64,000 bases of DNA from Tsukamurella pulmonis. Lineage in GTDB: Bacteria; Actinomycetota; Actinomycetes; Mycobacteriales; Mycobacteriaceae. The stretch is taken from the NCBI RefSeq assembly GCF_900103175.1, contig NZ_FNLF01000002.1, positions 1,550,001-1,614,000 of the forward strand, given 5' to 3'. The position numbers and the translations under genes are program-made. Of the stretch, positions 1 through 8,864 are shown in pieces; the stretch's first letter is position 1, and each line of letters begins with the position of its first letter. Below the pieces are notes generated by a model, which saw only the letters and a list, made by a program, of their open reading frames with translations, searched no databases and was not told the DNA's origin.

Positions 1-552
1 CTCGCGGGCGCCCACGCTGACCAGCCGCCAGGACTGGTCGCCCACGGCGGGGGTGAGCTCGTCGCGGTCGCCGGTCTCGGTGTCGCTGCTCCACTCGCGC
101 AGGCGTTTCATCTCCCGGCCCAGCCGGGATGCGGCGAACGGGTCGAAGAGCTCCTCGCTGTCCGGCTCGGAGGCCACGGAGCTGTGCAGCTTGTTCAGGC
201 ACAGGTAGTTGCCGCGTCCCTTGAGAATGGCGAACTCGGGCTCGCGGCCCAAGTCCTTCTTCAGCGCCTTCGCCAGTCGTGGCAGGTCGCGGTCGACGAG
301 CTGCTGCTGCAACGCGATGGTCGCGGTGCTGACGACCACCGTCTTGCCGGAGGTGACGGCGTGCCGGATCGCGGGCACGAGGTACGCCAGGGACTTGCCG
401 GTGCCGGTGCCGGCCTGCACGGCGAGGTGCTCGCCGGTGTCGAGGGAATGGGCGACGGCCGCGGCCATCCGCACCTGCCCGTCGCGCTTGCTTCCGCCGA
501 GCGCGGTGACCGCGGTATCCAGCAGTTTCGGCACGATCGGCGGTTCGGTCAC
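1..552 (-). CDS. ATP-dependent DNA helicase, DinG/XPD-like (N-terminal part; runs off the window)
   Basis: Only the first 184 codons are present; the rest lies beyond base 1. The GTG start at 552 opens with VTEPPIVPKLLDTAVTALGG and leads into RDGQVRMAAAVAHSL, the Q-motif-like region of DinG helicases. A Walker A motif AGTGTGKS follows at about residues 42-49, then TAVTSGKTVVVSTAT-like motif Ia. The stretch GRGNYLCLNK resembles the start of the iron-sulfur cluster region of XPD/DinG proteins, with the first cysteine visible. DinG-type SF2 helicases unwind R-loops, D-loops and damaged DNA in the cytoplasm. Family assignment is firm; the exact subfamily (DinG versus YoaA-like) cannot be settled from the fragment. 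Confidence 0.85.
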   Translation of the reverse strand, partial: MTEPPIVPKLLDTAVTALGGSKRDGQVRMAAAVAHSLDTGEHLAVQAGTGTGKSLAYLVPAIRHAVTSGKTVVVSTATIALQQQLVDRDLPRLAKALKKDLGREPEFAILKGRGNYLCLNKLHSSVASEPDSEELFDPFAASRLGREMKRLREWSSDTETGDRDELTPAVGDQSWRLVSVGARE

Positions 553-646
553 CCGGAGAGCTTACCGGGCGTCGGGTGCGACGACGGTGCACCGCCGGTC
601 CCGGCGCGCTGCCCGGGAGCCGGGCGTGCGAGGTGTCCCGCGCGCC

Positions 647-1297
647 TCAGAGGTGCGGGCCGCCGGTGCCGTAACTGTCGCGCTGGTGGGCGTCGAGGAG
701 GCGGGTGAACTCCACGGCGTCGCCGGCGACGGCCGCAGCGAGCACCGCGCGGTGGTCGGCGATCACCGCGTCCGCATCGCCGATGATGCGGCCGGCGTGG
801 TGCGTGAGCGAGAACCGCTGCCGGTCGCGCAGTCGTCCGTAGGTCGCCGTCATCAGGGCGTTGCCGGCGAGGTCGACGAAGGCGCTGTGGAACGCCATGG
901 CGGCCTCGGCGAAGGCGGGGAAGTCGCCCGCGTGCAGGGCTCGTTCCTGCTCGGCGAGGTTGGGTTGCATGCGCGCGTCGAGGTCGCGGCGGGCGGCCTC
1001 GTCGGAGTGGAAGACGCCCGCCGATTCCAGGGCGAGCCGCAGCTGCGCGGACTCGCGGATCTCCTGGGCGGAGAGGCCGAGGACCTGCGCGCCGCGCTGG
1101 GGATAGATGCGGACCCAGCCCTCCTCCTGCAGCCGGGCCAGCGCCGCGCGCACGGGGGTCCGGCTCATCGACAGCTCGGCGGCCAGGGCGTTCTCGCTGA
1201 GCATGGTCCCGGGCTCCAGGCCGCCGCCGACGATCGCATCGCGGATGTGGGCGTGCGCGCGTTCGGCCGCGGTCGGGACGCCGTCGGCTGCGGGCAT
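647..1297 (-). CDS. GntR-family transcriptional regulator (FCD/FadR subfamily)
   Basis: This 216-residue protein has an N-terminal winged helix (about 10-75) with the classic GntR features IRDAIVGGGLEPGTMLSEN and MSRTPVRAALARLQEEGWV, followed by a helical FCD ligand domain (about 85-205) containing the conserved H-x-x-F and late H residues (FHSAF, HHAGRI, DHRAVL). FCD-type regulators usually bind small organic acids or sugars. The start ATG is preceded by GAAGGAG. It is divergent from the MFS transporter gene at 1387, and repeats in the 90-bp gap (see 1351-1374) are likely its operator, so it probably controls itself and the transporter. The ligand is unknown. Confidence 0.9.
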   Translation of the reverse strand: MPAADGVPTAAERAHAHIRDAIVGGGLEPGTMLSENALAAELSMSRTPVRAALARLQEEGWVRIYPQRGAQVLGLSAQEIRESAQLRLALESAGVFHSDEAARRDLDARMQPNLAEQERALHAGDFPAFAEAAMAFHSAFVDLAGNALMTATYGRLRDRQRFSLTHHAGRIIGDADAVIADHRAVLAAAVAGDAVEFTRLLDAHQRDSYGTGGPHL

Positions 1298-1330
1298 GAC
1301 GCTCCTTCGCTGGCTGGGTCCACGGACCCC

Positions 1331-1374
1331 TGGACAGTACTCGCCGCGGTGGGATACAACTGGGATACAAGTTG
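1331..1374 (+). promoter_or_regulatory. Promoter and candidate GntR operator of the MFS transporter
   Basis: TGGACA (1331-1336) and TACAAC (1355-1360), 18 bases apart, form a plausible -35/-10 pair. Over the -10 lie two direct copies of GGGATACAA (1351-1359, 1362-1370), and CAACT (1357-1361) is mirrored by AGTTG (1370-1374) across 8 bases. The location between the divergent regulator and transporter genes suggests an operator; which symmetry the protein reads is unknown. Confidence 0.4.
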
Positions 1375-1386
1375 GAGGGCGGGTGC

Positions 1387-2631
1387 ATGGACACGGACGT
1401 GGCGATCGACGCCGAGGTGGAACGCGAGCGGGTGCAACGCCGCACGCTTGCGGTGGTCATGGCGGGGCAGGTGCTCGGCGGCGCGGGCCTCGCCGCCGGG
1501 ATCACGGTGGGCGCCCTGCTGGCACAGGACATGCTCGGCTCGGCCTCGCTCACCGGCCTGCCGGTCGCGATGTTCACCTTCGGCTCGGCGTTCGCGGCGT
1601 ACCTCGTGGGGCGGATCAGCCAGCGCGCAGGGCGCCGCGTCGGCCTCGCCGCGGGCTTCGCCGCCGGCGCGGCGGGCGCGACGGGCGTCGTCCTCGCGGC
1701 GGCGATCGGGAGCGTGCCGCTGCTGTTCGCGTCCTTCCTCGTCTACGGCGCCGGCACCGCCACCAACCTGCAGGCGCGCTACGCGGGCACCGATCTCGCG
1801 GCGCCGTCGCGTCGCGCGACGGCGATCAGCCTCGCGCTCGTCTCGACCACGATCGGGGCCGTGGCCGGCCCGAACCTGGTGGAGCCGCTGGGCGGTCTGG
1901 CCCGCGCCCTGGGACTGCCGTCCCTGTCGGGTCCGTTCCTGCTCGCCGCCGTCGCCTACGCCGCCGCGGGCGCGGTGCTCTTCCTGCTGCTGCGGCCGGA
2001 CCCGCTGCTGCTGGCCCGTGAGCTCGGCCGGAGCGAGGGTGGCGCCGCCGCGCCCGTGGCGACCGGGACCGGCGTGCGCCCGGCCGCCCACCTGGGGGCC
2101 GCGGTCATGGTGGTGACCCAGATCGGGATGACCGCGGTGATGACGATGACGCCCGTGCACATGCAGGCGCACCACCACGGGCTCGGCGCCGTGGGCATGG
2201 TGATCGGCCTGCACGTCGCCGGTATGTACCTGCCCTCGCCGATCACGGGGCTGCTGGTGGACCGGCTCGGGCGGATCCCGATGGTGGCGGCCTCCGGCGC
2301 GGTGCTCGCCGCCGCAGGCCTGCTCGCGGCGCTCGGCCCGGGCGACAGTCTCGCGGCCAACATCGTCGCCCTGGTCCTGCTCGGGATCGGCTGGAACATC
2401 GGCCTGGTCGCGGGTACCGCCCTCGTGGTCGACGGGACGGACCTGGGCGAGCGCGCGCGGGTGCAGGGCAAGGTCGACGTGCTGATCGCGCTCTCCGGCG
2501 CCGGCGGCGGGCTCGCCTCCGGCGTGGTCGTCTCGGCCTGGACCTACCCGGCGTTGGGGCTGGGCGTCGCGGCGCTCACCGTGGTGGCGCTGGGCGCGGC
2601 GCTGGCCCGCTGGCGGCCCGACCGGACCTGA
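1387..2631 (+). CDS. Major facilitator superfamily (MFS) transporter
   Basis: The 414-residue protein has about twelve hydrophobic segments separated by short loops, with a longer central loop around residues 205-235 (ELGRSEGGAAAPVATG). The loop GRISQRAGRRVG after the second membrane segment is the MFS motif A variant, repeated in the second half as LLVDRLGRIP. It is an inner-membrane secondary transporter, most likely an exporter; the substrate cannot be read from sequence. I chose ATG 1387 because GGAGGG at 1374-1379 is correctly spaced; a TTG at 1372 lies too close to that site. The gene is divergent from a GntR regulator, and its 3' end overlaps the end of the convergent LysR gene by 88 bases. 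Confidence 0.88.
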   Translation: MDTDVAIDAEVERERVQRRTLAVVMAGQVLGGAGLAAGITVGALLAQDMLGSASLTGLPVAMFTFGSAFAAYLVGRISQRAGRRVGLAAGFAAGAAGATGVVLAAAIGSVPLLFASFLVYGAGTATNLQARYAGTDLAAPSRRATAISLALVSTTIGAVAGPNLVEPLGGLARALGLPSLSGPFLLAAVAYAAAGAVLFLLLRPDPLLLARELGRSEGGAAAPVATGTGVRPAAHLGAAVMVVTQIGMTAVMTMTPVHMQAHHHGLGAVGMVIGLHVAGMYLPSPITGLLVDRLGRIPMVAASGAVLAAAGLLAALGPGDSLAANIVALVLLGIGWNIGLVAGTALVVDGTDLGERARVQGKVDVLIALSGAGGGLASGVVVSAWTYPALGLGVAALTVVALGAALARWRPDRT

Positions 2632-3503
2632 TCGTCCGTCAGGTGCGTCAGCAGCGTGCGGGTCATCGCGCTCGCCGCGGCGGACGGTGCCGCCCGCGTG
2701 GCGAGGGAGAGCTCCGTCCGAGCCGAGCGCGCGAGGGGCACCGTCGTCAGCCCGGCCCGGCCCGCGGCCATCGACGCGGTGAGCACCGCGACGCCCGCGC
2801 CGTGCGCCGCGAGCGCCAGGAGGGCGTCGGGGGAGTGCGCCTGCACGCGCGGCTCGAGGGCGGTGCGCTCGGCGGCGCAGGTGATCGCGAGCGCGGTGCG
2901 CACGCCGGTGCCGGGCGGTAGGCACAGCACCGTCGTACCGGCGAGGTCGGCGCAGGAGACCGACGCCCGTCCGGCCCAGTCGTGGCCGTCCGGGACCACG
3001 GCCGCGAGCGGCTCGCGGAGGAGCCGGCGTCCGGCCAGTGCCTGCGGCAGCGGCCGGGCGTGCGCGACGAGGGCGACGTCGAGCGCGCCGACGAGCAGAC
3101 CCCCGATCAGCTCGTCCGAGTTCCCCTCCGCCACATCGACGGTGACCTCGGGGTGCGCCGCGCGGAAGGCGGCGAAGCCGGCGAGGTAGCCGGGGAGGGT
3201 GCAGCCGATCACGGTCCCGAGCCGCACGTGACCGCGGACGACGCCGGCCAGCTCGTCGGCGGCGGTGCGGACGGACTCGACGGCGGCGAGCGCAGCGCGG
3301 GCGGGCGGTAGGAGCTGGGCGCCTTCGGGCGTGACCTCGACGGTCCGCCCGCCACGATCGAAGAGCCGGTGCCCCAGTTCGCGTTCGAGCTTGGCCACCT
3401 GGGTGGAGACGCCCGACTGGGCGACGTGCAGTTCGTCGGCCGCCGCGGTGAAGGAGCCGCGATCGGCGACCGCGACGAAGTAGCGCAGCTGGTGCAGTTC
3501 CAT
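2544..3503 (-). CDS. LysR-family transcriptional regulator
   Basis: The 319-residue protein begins MELHQLRYFVAVADRGSFTA and carries the LysR winged helix-turn-helix (about 1-60, AADELHVAQSGVSTQVAKLE), a linker helix, and a periplasmic-binding-protein-like effector domain (about 90-295). The ATG at 3503 is chosen because the conserved N-terminus starts there. It is divergent from a small NTF2-like gene (start 3574), which is the obvious candidate target. The last ~25 residues beyond the usual family end run under the 3' end of the MFS gene, a convergent overlap of 88 bases. Effector unknown. Confidence 0.92.
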   Translation of the reverse strand: MELHQLRYFVAVADRGSFTAAADELHVAQSGVSTQVAKLERELGHRLFDRGGRTVEVTPEGAQLLPPARAALAAVESVRTAADELAGVVRGHVRLGTVIGCTLPGYLAGFAAFRAAHPEVTVDVAEGNSDELIGGLLVGALDVALVAHARPLPQALAGRRLLREPLAAVVPDGHDWAGRASVSCADLAGTTVLCLPPGTGVRTALAITCAAERTALEPRVQAHSPDALLALAAHGAGVAVLTASMAAGRAGLTTVPLARSARTELSLATRAAPSAAASAMTRTLLTHLTDDQVRSGRQRASAAPSATTVSAATPSPNAG

Positions 3504-3573
3504 CACTGACGATGATAGGTGACATCGGATGCAGCTGTTAGACGTATGGATCGCCGCGGCGGACAGTGGAGTC

Positions 3574-3933
3574 ATGACCGAGAACATCAGCCCCCGCCGC
3601 ATCGCCGAGATCTACTTCGCCTGCTGGGAGAACAAGGATTTCGCGCCCCTGCGCCCGTACCTGGCGCCCGACTGCACCTTCACCGGCGTCTTCGGCGTCG
3701 CCCACGGTCCCGACGAATTCCTCCAGGGGCTCGCGGGCATGGCCGCGGGCACCGAAGCGCTCGCGGTGCGCGCCCGCGTCGCCGACGAGCGCAACGTCAT
3801 CACCTGGTTCGACCTCGCGATGGGCGGCGCCCCGGCGACCGCGGTCGCCAACTGGACCCAGGTCGAGGGCGGCCGGATCACGGCGGTGAACGTGACCTTC
3901 GATCCGCGCGAGATCCTCGCAGCCTCCGCCTGA
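3574..3933 (+). CDS. NTF2-like (SnoaL-type) small protein
   Basis: The 119-residue protein shows the alpha+beta cone-fold pattern of SnoaL/NTF2-like proteins: an N-terminal helix (RRIAEIYFACWENKDFAPLRPYL), then APDCTFTGVFGVAHGPDEFLQGLAGM and a run of beta strands ending in GGRITAVNVTFDPREIL. Such proteins can be small cyclases, isomerases or ligand carriers; no catalytic residues identify a reaction here. ATG 3574 is preceded by GGAG; a start at 3529 would lack a ribosome site. It is divergent from the LysR gene, with 70 bases between starts, so it is probably the regulated partner. Confidence 0.8.
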   Translation: MTENISPRRIAEIYFACWENKDFAPLRPYLAPDCTFTGVFGVAHGPDEFLQGLAGMAAGTEALAVRARVADERNVITWFDLAMGGAPATAVANWTQVEGGRITAVNVTFDPREILAASA

Positions 3934-3975
3934 ACCGTCCGCGGCGCGGCGCGCACCGGCCGTTATGCTGGCGCG

Positions 3976-4638
3976 ATGACCGAGACCGAGGGGCGCCGCT
4001 ACAGCGGGGTCAGTGCCGACGCGCGACGAGCGGAGCGCCGGGGCCGGTTCCTCGACGCCGCTCTCACCGTGGTCGCCCGGGACGGGGTGGCGGCGGCGAG
4101 TGCCCGCTCGCTCTGTGCGGAATCGGGCCTGCACGCCAGATACTTCCGCGAGGCCTTCGCGTCGCCCGACGACGTGCTCGCCGAGGCCTTCGACGCGATG
4201 GCGCAGACGCTGATGGCGGACGTGGCCGCGGCGATCACCGCCGTGCCGGTGGACGCCACCGATGCGGTGGAACGCAAGGTGCGGGCGGGCGTGCGCGGAT
4301 CCCTCACGGCCATCGCCGCCGATCCCCGGTGGGCCGCCCTGCTCACGAGTGCCGACGTCCACCCCGGGCTCCGCGATCGGCGCGAGGCGCTCACGGATCG
4401 GCTCGCCGCGGCGATGGCGGCCCAGGCGCAGGAGATCCTCGACGATCCTCCGGCGCCGGAGGACGCGCTGCTCTCCGCGCGACTGATCGCGGTCGGGGGG
4501 ATGCACCTGTCGATCGCCGCGAGCGCCGGGCGGATCGACGCCTCACCGGCGGTGGTCGAGGAGATCATGGTGGCGAGCATCCTCGGCAATCGCGAACTCT
4601 CGGCGGTTCTCCGGCGACTTCGGACGGGCTCCGACTAG
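3976..4638 (+). CDS. TetR-family transcriptional regulator
   Basis: A 220-residue TetR-type repressor. The N-terminal helix-turn-helix (about 18-65) reads RFLDAALTVVARDGVAAASA followed by SLCAESGLHARYFREAFASPDDV, with RYF replacing the common YYHF. The C-terminal helical domain (about 80-210) is family-typical but gives no ligand. The gene looks leaderless: TATGCT at 3964-3969 sits six bases before the ATG. It runs in the same direction as, and 65 bases ahead of, the MpaB-like gene, whose promoter carries a 19-bp palindrome (4665-4683), so that gene is the likely target. Confidence 0.9.
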   Translation: MTETEGRRYSGVSADARRAERRGRFLDAALTVVARDGVAAASARSLCAESGLHARYFREAFASPDDVLAEAFDAMAQTLMADVAAAITAVPVDATDAVERKVRAGVRGSLTAIAADPRWAALLTSADVHPGLRDRREALTDRLAAAMAAQAQEILDDPPAPEDALLSARLIAVGGMHLSIAASAGRIDASPAVVEEIMVASILGNRELSAVLRRLRTGSD

Positions 4639-4664
4639 GGGAGGGGCACCTCGCTCGCGAATTG

Positions 4665-4683
4665 TGGCTACACGCTGTAGCCA
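4665..4683. promoter_or_regulatory. 19-bp palindrome, candidate TetR operator over the MpaB-like gene promoter
   Basis: TGGCTACA, three bases, then TGTAGCCA: a perfect 8-bp dyad at 4665-4683. It covers the expected -35 and spacer of a leaderless promoter whose -10 is TACGCT (4692-4697), six bases before ATG 4704. Size, symmetry and position match TetR-family operators; the TetR gene ends only 27 bases upstream. Confidence 0.6.
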
Positions 4684-4703
4684 GATTGGGTTACGCTCAC
4701 GGC

Positions 4704-5882
4704 ATGACCCTGGCAGCCCCGCGCACCGTCGACACGCCCGAACGCTTCGATCGCGACCCCGAGTGGGCCGCGGGCAGCGTTCGTGTGCTCCGGATCCTGC
4801 AGAAGGACCGCCGGCCCTTCACGCCCGAGGAGATCACGTGGGCCCGGGAGGCGGTGAGCCGCGGCGATGAGCTGGGCAACCGTCTCGGGCGGGCGATGAT
4901 CGACGATCGCGCGTTCACCCTGCGGGAATTGGACGCGGCGCTCGCATCGGGGGACACCGCGAACCCGGTACTGCGGGAACTGCTCGACGCCGTCGGACCG
5001 GGCGCCACCCCGGACTGGGTCGACTTCGCGGCGTGCGCGCGGGGCGCCGCGGTGTGCCGGCGCTCGGGATCGCTGGGCCTGGACGTCCTCGCGACCGCCT
5101 CCCTCATGACCGGCTACACCACGTCGGCCACGACGCGACAGCTCGTCGCGACCGGCCGCCTCGTCGACGGCGTGGACGCCCGGATCCACGAGACGACGCA
5201 GTGGTGGTCGGAGATCATCGGCGGAGCGATCGAGCCAGGGGAGCTCGCGTGGCGCTCGGCGGTGCGGGTGCGGGTGATCCACGGCCTCGCGAACACGACC
5301 CTGCTGCGCCGCGCGGACTGGGACACCGCCGAGTGGGGCATGCCGATCAACCAGTCCGATCAGCTCGGGACACTCGGCCTGTTCTCCACGACCTTCCTGG
5401 TCGGACTGCGGGTGCTGGGGATGCCGATCACCGCCGCGGAGGGGCGCGATGTGATGGCGCTGTGGCGCTACGTGGGCTGGCTGCTCGGGATCGACGAGCA
5501 CGTGCTGCCCGCCACCGAGGGGGAGGGGCGCCGCCGGATGGTGCAGATCGGTCAGTACACGCCCGGCCCCGACGCCGATTCCGCCGTCCTCGGCCGCGCG
5601 CTGTACGGCAATTGGGGGAGGCACCAGTACCCGGTGGCGCGGGGGCTGCGCCGGCGTTTCCACCAGCACTACCTGGGCAGCCTGGAGGGCGTCTTCGCCG
5701 GCTCGCGGGGCCTGCGCGACCTGGGGCTGCCGCCGGAACTGCCCTGGGCCGTGCCGGTCGCCTGGGCCGGTCACCTGCCCCTCCAGGTGGCGGCGCGCCT
5801 CTCGCCCGTTGCGCGGGGCTGGGTGACGGCCCGTGGTGAGCGGCAGATCGCGACGTGGCTGCGGCGCAACCGGCAGGACTGA
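4704..5882 (+). CDS. MpaB/DUF2236-family oxygenase-like protein
   Basis: The 392-residue protein belongs to the DUF2236/oxygenase MpaB-like family. Supporting features are a central all-helical region with WWSEIIGGAIEPGELAWRSAVRVRVIHGLA (described in short pieces: histidine in RVIHGLA), the GMPINQSDQLGTLGLFST segment, and a later FHQHYLG histidine pair. These histidines are the likely haem or metal ligands seen in latex-clearing protein and MpaB relatives. The start is ATG 4704, with a leaderless -10 (TACGCT) six bases upstream; the longer open frame back to 3519 runs through the TetR gene and is not credible. Probably repressed by the upstream TetR protein. The substrate is unknown. Confidence 0.78.
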   Translation: MTLAAPRTVDTPERFDRDPEWAAGSVRVLRILQKDRRPFTPEEITWAREAVSRGDELGNRLGRAMIDDRAFTLRELDAALASGDTANPVLRELLDAVGPGATPDWVDFAACARGAAVCRRSGSLGLDVLATASLMTGYTTSATTRQLVATGRLVDGVDARIHETTQWWSEIIGGAIEPGELAWRSAVRVRVIHGLANTTLLRRADWDTAEWGMPINQSDQLGTLGLFSTTFLVGLRVLGMPITAAEGRDVMALWRYVGWLLGIDEHVLPATEGEGRRRMVQIGQYTPGPDADSAVLGRALYGNWGRHQYPVARGLRRRFHQHYLGSLEGVFAGSRGLRDLGLPPELPWAVPVAWAGHLPLQVAARLSPVARGWVTARGERQIATWLRRNRQD

Positions 5883-5897
5883 TCAGGGCCGGCCGGC

Positions 5898-7034
5898 TCA
5901 GCCGGTAGGGGTGTCCCGCGCGATCGTGCGCCCGAGCTCGCGCAGCAGGTCCGCGGCGTTCGCCATCGACCGCGCCGGGTCGGGTTCGAGGTCGGAGAGC
6001 GCCAGCGCGCGAAGGAAACCCGCTTCGCGGACCTGCTCGGGGGAGAGAGTGCTCCGCCCCGCGACCGCGAGGACGGGCACGCCCGCCGCACCGGCGGCGG
6101 CCGCGACACCGACGGGCGCCTTGCCGTGCAGCGACTGCGCGTCGAGCGAGCCCTCGCCCGTGATCACCAGATCCGCGGCGCGCACCCGCCCGGCGAAATC
6201 GGCGAGTTCGAGCACGATCTCGACGCCCGGCCGGGACACCGCGCCGAGCACCGCCATCGCGCCGAAACCGGTCCCGCCCGCGGCGCCGGCGCCGGGCCGC
6301 TCGCACACATCAGTCCCGGTGGCCGCGGTCACCGCGTCCGCCCAGACGCGCAGGGCATCGTCGAGCAGGGCCACGTCCGCGGCGGACGCGCCTTTCTGCG
6401 GGCCGTAGACCGCGGCCGCGCCGAGCGGGCCGAGCAGGGGGTTGTCGACGTCGCAGGCGAGCGTGAACCGCGCCTCGCGGGCCGCGGGCAGCAGTCCGGA
6501 CAGGTCCACGTGCGCCGCGTGCCGCAGCGCGCGCCCGCCCGGCCCGACGGGCGCCCCCGTGCGATCGGTGATCGCGACCCCGAGCGCCTGCAGCATGCCG
6601 GCGCCCCCGTCGGTCGAGGCGCTCCCGCCCACCCCGATCACGATCGAGCGCGCACCGCTGGTCAGCGCGTGCCGGATGACGGTCCCGAGGCCGTAGGTGG
6701 TGGCGCACAGCGGGTCCGGCGCACCGTCGGGCAGCAGTTCGAGGCCGACCGCCGAGGCGAGCTCGACGACGGCGGTCGGGCCGCCCCGGGCGTACGAGGT
6801 GGAGACCGGCGCCCCGGTGGGGCCGGTGGTCTCCACCGGCACGCGGTCCCAGCCCGCGGCCACGGCGGCGTCGACGGTGCCGTCGCCCCCGTCCGCGATG
6901 GGAGCGCGCACGCACACCCAGTCCGGGGCGGCGTCGGCGATGCCGCGGGCGAGCGCATCGGCGACGCCCGCCGCCGACAGCGAGCCCTTGAACTTGTCGG
7001 GCGCGAGCAGCACCGTGGTGGTCCGGGCGGTCAC
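5898..7034 (-). CDS. glxK: Glycerate kinase (GlxK/GarK family)
   Basis: The 378-residue protein starts at GTG 7034, directly behind AGGAGGAG, eight bases after the gcl stop. It opens with LLAPDKFKGSLSA, the signature of bacterial glycerate kinases, and contains GDGTVDAA, a glycine-rich GVGGSASTDGGAGMLQALG segment and GEGSLDAQSLHGKAP near the C-terminus. It phosphorylates glycerate, the last step of the glyoxylate assimilation route made by the upstream genes (gcl, glxR), delivering phosphoglycerate to glycolysis. It is the last gene of a four-gene operon hyi-glxR-gcl-glxK. Whether the product is 2- or 3-phosphoglycerate is not decided by sequence; this family usually makes 2-phosphoglycerate. 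Confidence 0.92.
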   Translation of the reverse strand: MTARTTTVLLAPDKFKGSLSAAGVADALARGIADAAPDWVCVRAPIADGGDGTVDAAVAAGWDRVPVETTGPTGAPVSTSYARGGPTAVVELASAVGLELLPDGAPDPLCATTYGLGTVIRHALTSGARSIVIGVGGSASTDGGAGMLQALGVAITDRTGAPVGPGGRALRHAAHVDLSGLLPAAREARFTLACDVDNPLLGPLGAAAVYGPQKGASAADVALLDDALRVWADAVTAATGTDVCERPGAGAAGGTGFGAMAVLGAVSRPGVEIVLELADFAGRVRAADLVITGEGSLDAQSLHGKAPVGVAAAAGAAGVPVLAVAGRSTLSPEQVREAGFLRALALSDLEPDPARSMANAADLLRELGRTIARDTPTG

Positions 7035-7042
7035 ATCTCCTC

Positions 7043-8863
7043 CTAGTCCAGCAGCAGGAGGGCGGTGGGCGCATCGGTACCGGCCGAGGCCAGGTCCTCG
7101 AACTCGGCGACGTTGTCGAGTTCGGTCCCCATGGCGATGTTCGTGACCCGCTCCAGGAAGATCTCGACGACGACGGGCACCTTGTGCTCGCGCGCCATCT
7201 TCTGCGCCCGCACCAGGGTAGTCGCGATGTCGGCCGGATCGGTGACGCGCAGCGCCTTGCAGCCGAGCCCTTCGGCGACCTTGACGTGGTCGACCCCGTA
7301 CCCCTTGGGCGCGAGCGGCATCGGATCGGCGCCGCCCGTGCTGTGGGCGTCGTCGGCCTCGGAGTTGATGTTGTCGAAACCGAGCTGGACCTGGAAGTCC
7401 ATGTCGAAGGCGCGCTGCGCCTGGCGGATCAGCCCCAGGTAGGAGTTGTTCACCACGACGTGCACGTAGGGCAGGTTGAACTGCGCCGCGACCGCCAGTT
7501 CCTCGATCATGAATTGGAAGTCGTAGTCGCCCGAGAGCGCGACGACGTCCGCCGACGGATCGGCGGTGACCACGCCGAGCGCCGCCGGGATGGTCCATCC
7601 GAGCGGGCCGGCCTGGCCGCAGTTGATCCAGTGCCGCGGCTTGAAGACGTGCAGGAACTGGCCGCCGGCGATCTGCGAGAGACCGATGGTGCTGACGTAG
7701 CGGGTGTCCCGGCCGAAGACCTTGTTCATCTCCTCGTAGACCCGTTGCGGCTTGACCGGGATGTCGTCGAAGTGCGTGCGGCGCTGCATGGTCCGCTTGC
7801 GCTCGGCGCACGAGGAGACCCACGCGGAGCGGTCCGGCAGCGTGCCGGCCGCGCGTCGTTCCCGGGCGATCCGCACCAGCTGATCGAGCGCGGCACCGGC
7901 GTCGGAGACGATGCTGTAGTCGGGGGCGAACACGCGGCCGATCTGCGTGGGGTCGATGTCCACGTGCACGAAGGTCCGGCCCGCGCGGTAGACGTCGAGG
8001 CCGCCCGTGTGCCGGTTGGCCCAGCGGTTCCCGATGCCGAGCACGAAGTCCGAGGCCAGCATCGTCGCGTTGCCGTAGCGGTGTGCGGTCTGCAGACCGA
8101 CCATCCCGGCCGCGAGGCGGTGATCGTCCGGGATGGTGCCCCAGCCCATGAGCGTGGGGATCACGGGGACGTCCAGCAGCTCGGCCAGTTCCACCAGCTG
8201 CGTGGAGGCGTCGGCGTTGATGATGCCGCCGCCGGCCACGATGAGCGGGCGCTCCGCGGCCGCCAGCATGTCCAGCGCCTTCTCCGCCTGCGCGCGCGTG
8301 GCGGCCGGCCGGTGCACCGGCAGCGGGGTGTAGGTGTCCGGGTCGAACTCGATCTCGGCGAGCTGCACGTCGATGGGCAGATCGATGAGGACGGGACCGG
8401 GCCGACCCGAACGCATGAGGTGGAAGGCCTGCGCGAAGACGCCGGGCACCTGGGCGGGCTCGAGCACCGTGACGGCCATCTTGGTGACGGGCTTGGCGAT
8501 CGACGCGATGTCGACGGCCTGGAAGTCCTCCTTGTGCAGCCGCGCCACGGGCGCCTGGCCGGTGATGGCGAGGATCGGGATGGAGTCCGCCATCGCCGAG
8601 TACAGCCCGGTGATCATGTCCGTGCCCGCGGGCCCCGAGGTGCCGATGCACACGCCGATGTTGCCGGCCTCGGCCCGGGTGTAGCCCTCCGCCATGTGGG
8701 AGGCGCCTTCGACATGGCGGGCCAGCACGTGGCGGATGCCGCCGTGCGCGCGCATCGCGGCGTAGAAGGGATTGATGGCGGCACCGGGGACGCCGAACGC
8801 CTGGACGGCGCCCTCGATCTCCATGATCTTGACCGCTGCTTCGGCGGCACGCATACGAGCCAT
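7043..8863 (-). CDS. gcl: Glyoxylate carboligase (tartronate-semialdehyde synthase)
   Basis: This 606-residue thiamine-diphosphate enzyme joins two glyoxylates into tartronate semialdehyde plus CO2. Residues 1-170 form the PYR domain, 190-330 the central domain and 370-550 the PP domain with [12 protein letters not shown] followed by NNSYLGL (ThDP/Mg site). The valine at residue 51 ([14 protein letters not shown]) replaces the glutamate that nearly all ThDP enzymes need; this is the known hallmark of Gcl, so the specific assignment is strong. A short insertion ([19 protein letters not shown], about 485-503) extends a loop relative to the E. coli enzyme as I remember it. It lies one base after glxR and eight bases before glxK. 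Confidence 0.97.
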   Translation of the reverse strand: MARMRAAEAAVKIMEIEGAVQAFGVPGAAINPFYAAMRAHGGIRHVLARHVEGASHMAEGYTRAEAGNIGVCIGTSGPAGTDMITGLYSAMADSIPILAITGQAPVARLHKEDFQAVDIASIAKPVTKMAVTVLEPAQVPGVFAQAFHLMRSGRPGPVLIDLPIDVQLAEIEFDPDTYTPLPVHRPAATRAQAEKALDMLAAAERPLIVAGGGIINADASTQLVELAELLDVPVIPTLMGWGTIPDDHRLAAGMVGLQTAHRYGNATMLASDFVLGIGNRWANRHTGGLDVYRAGRTFVHVDIDPTQIGRVFAPDYSIVSDAGAALDQLVRIARERRAAGTLPDRSAWVSSCAERKRTMQRRTHFDDIPVKPQRVYEEMNKVFGRDTRYVSTIGLSQIAGGQFLHVFKPRHWINCGQAGPLGWTIPAALGVVTADPSADVVALSGDYDFQFMIEELAVAAQFNLPYVHVVVNNSYLGLIRQAQRAFDMDFQVQLGFDNINSEADDAHSTGGADPMPLAPKGYGVDHVKVAEGLGCKALRVTDPADIATTLVRAQKMAREHKVPVVVEIFLERVTNIAMGTELDNVAEFEDLASAGTDAPTALLLLD

Positions 8864-8864
8864 G

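Noticed and set aside
209-2116. A long plus-strand frame crossing the helicase, GntR and MFS genes
   Set aside because: It runs antisense through two recognised genes and out of frame with the third; the translation is Arg/Ser/Ala repeats without motifs.
3519-4703. Extension of the MpaB-like protein upstream to 3519
   Set aside because: It overlaps the NTF2-like and TetR genes out of frame; the true start has a leaderless promoter and a TetR-type operator.
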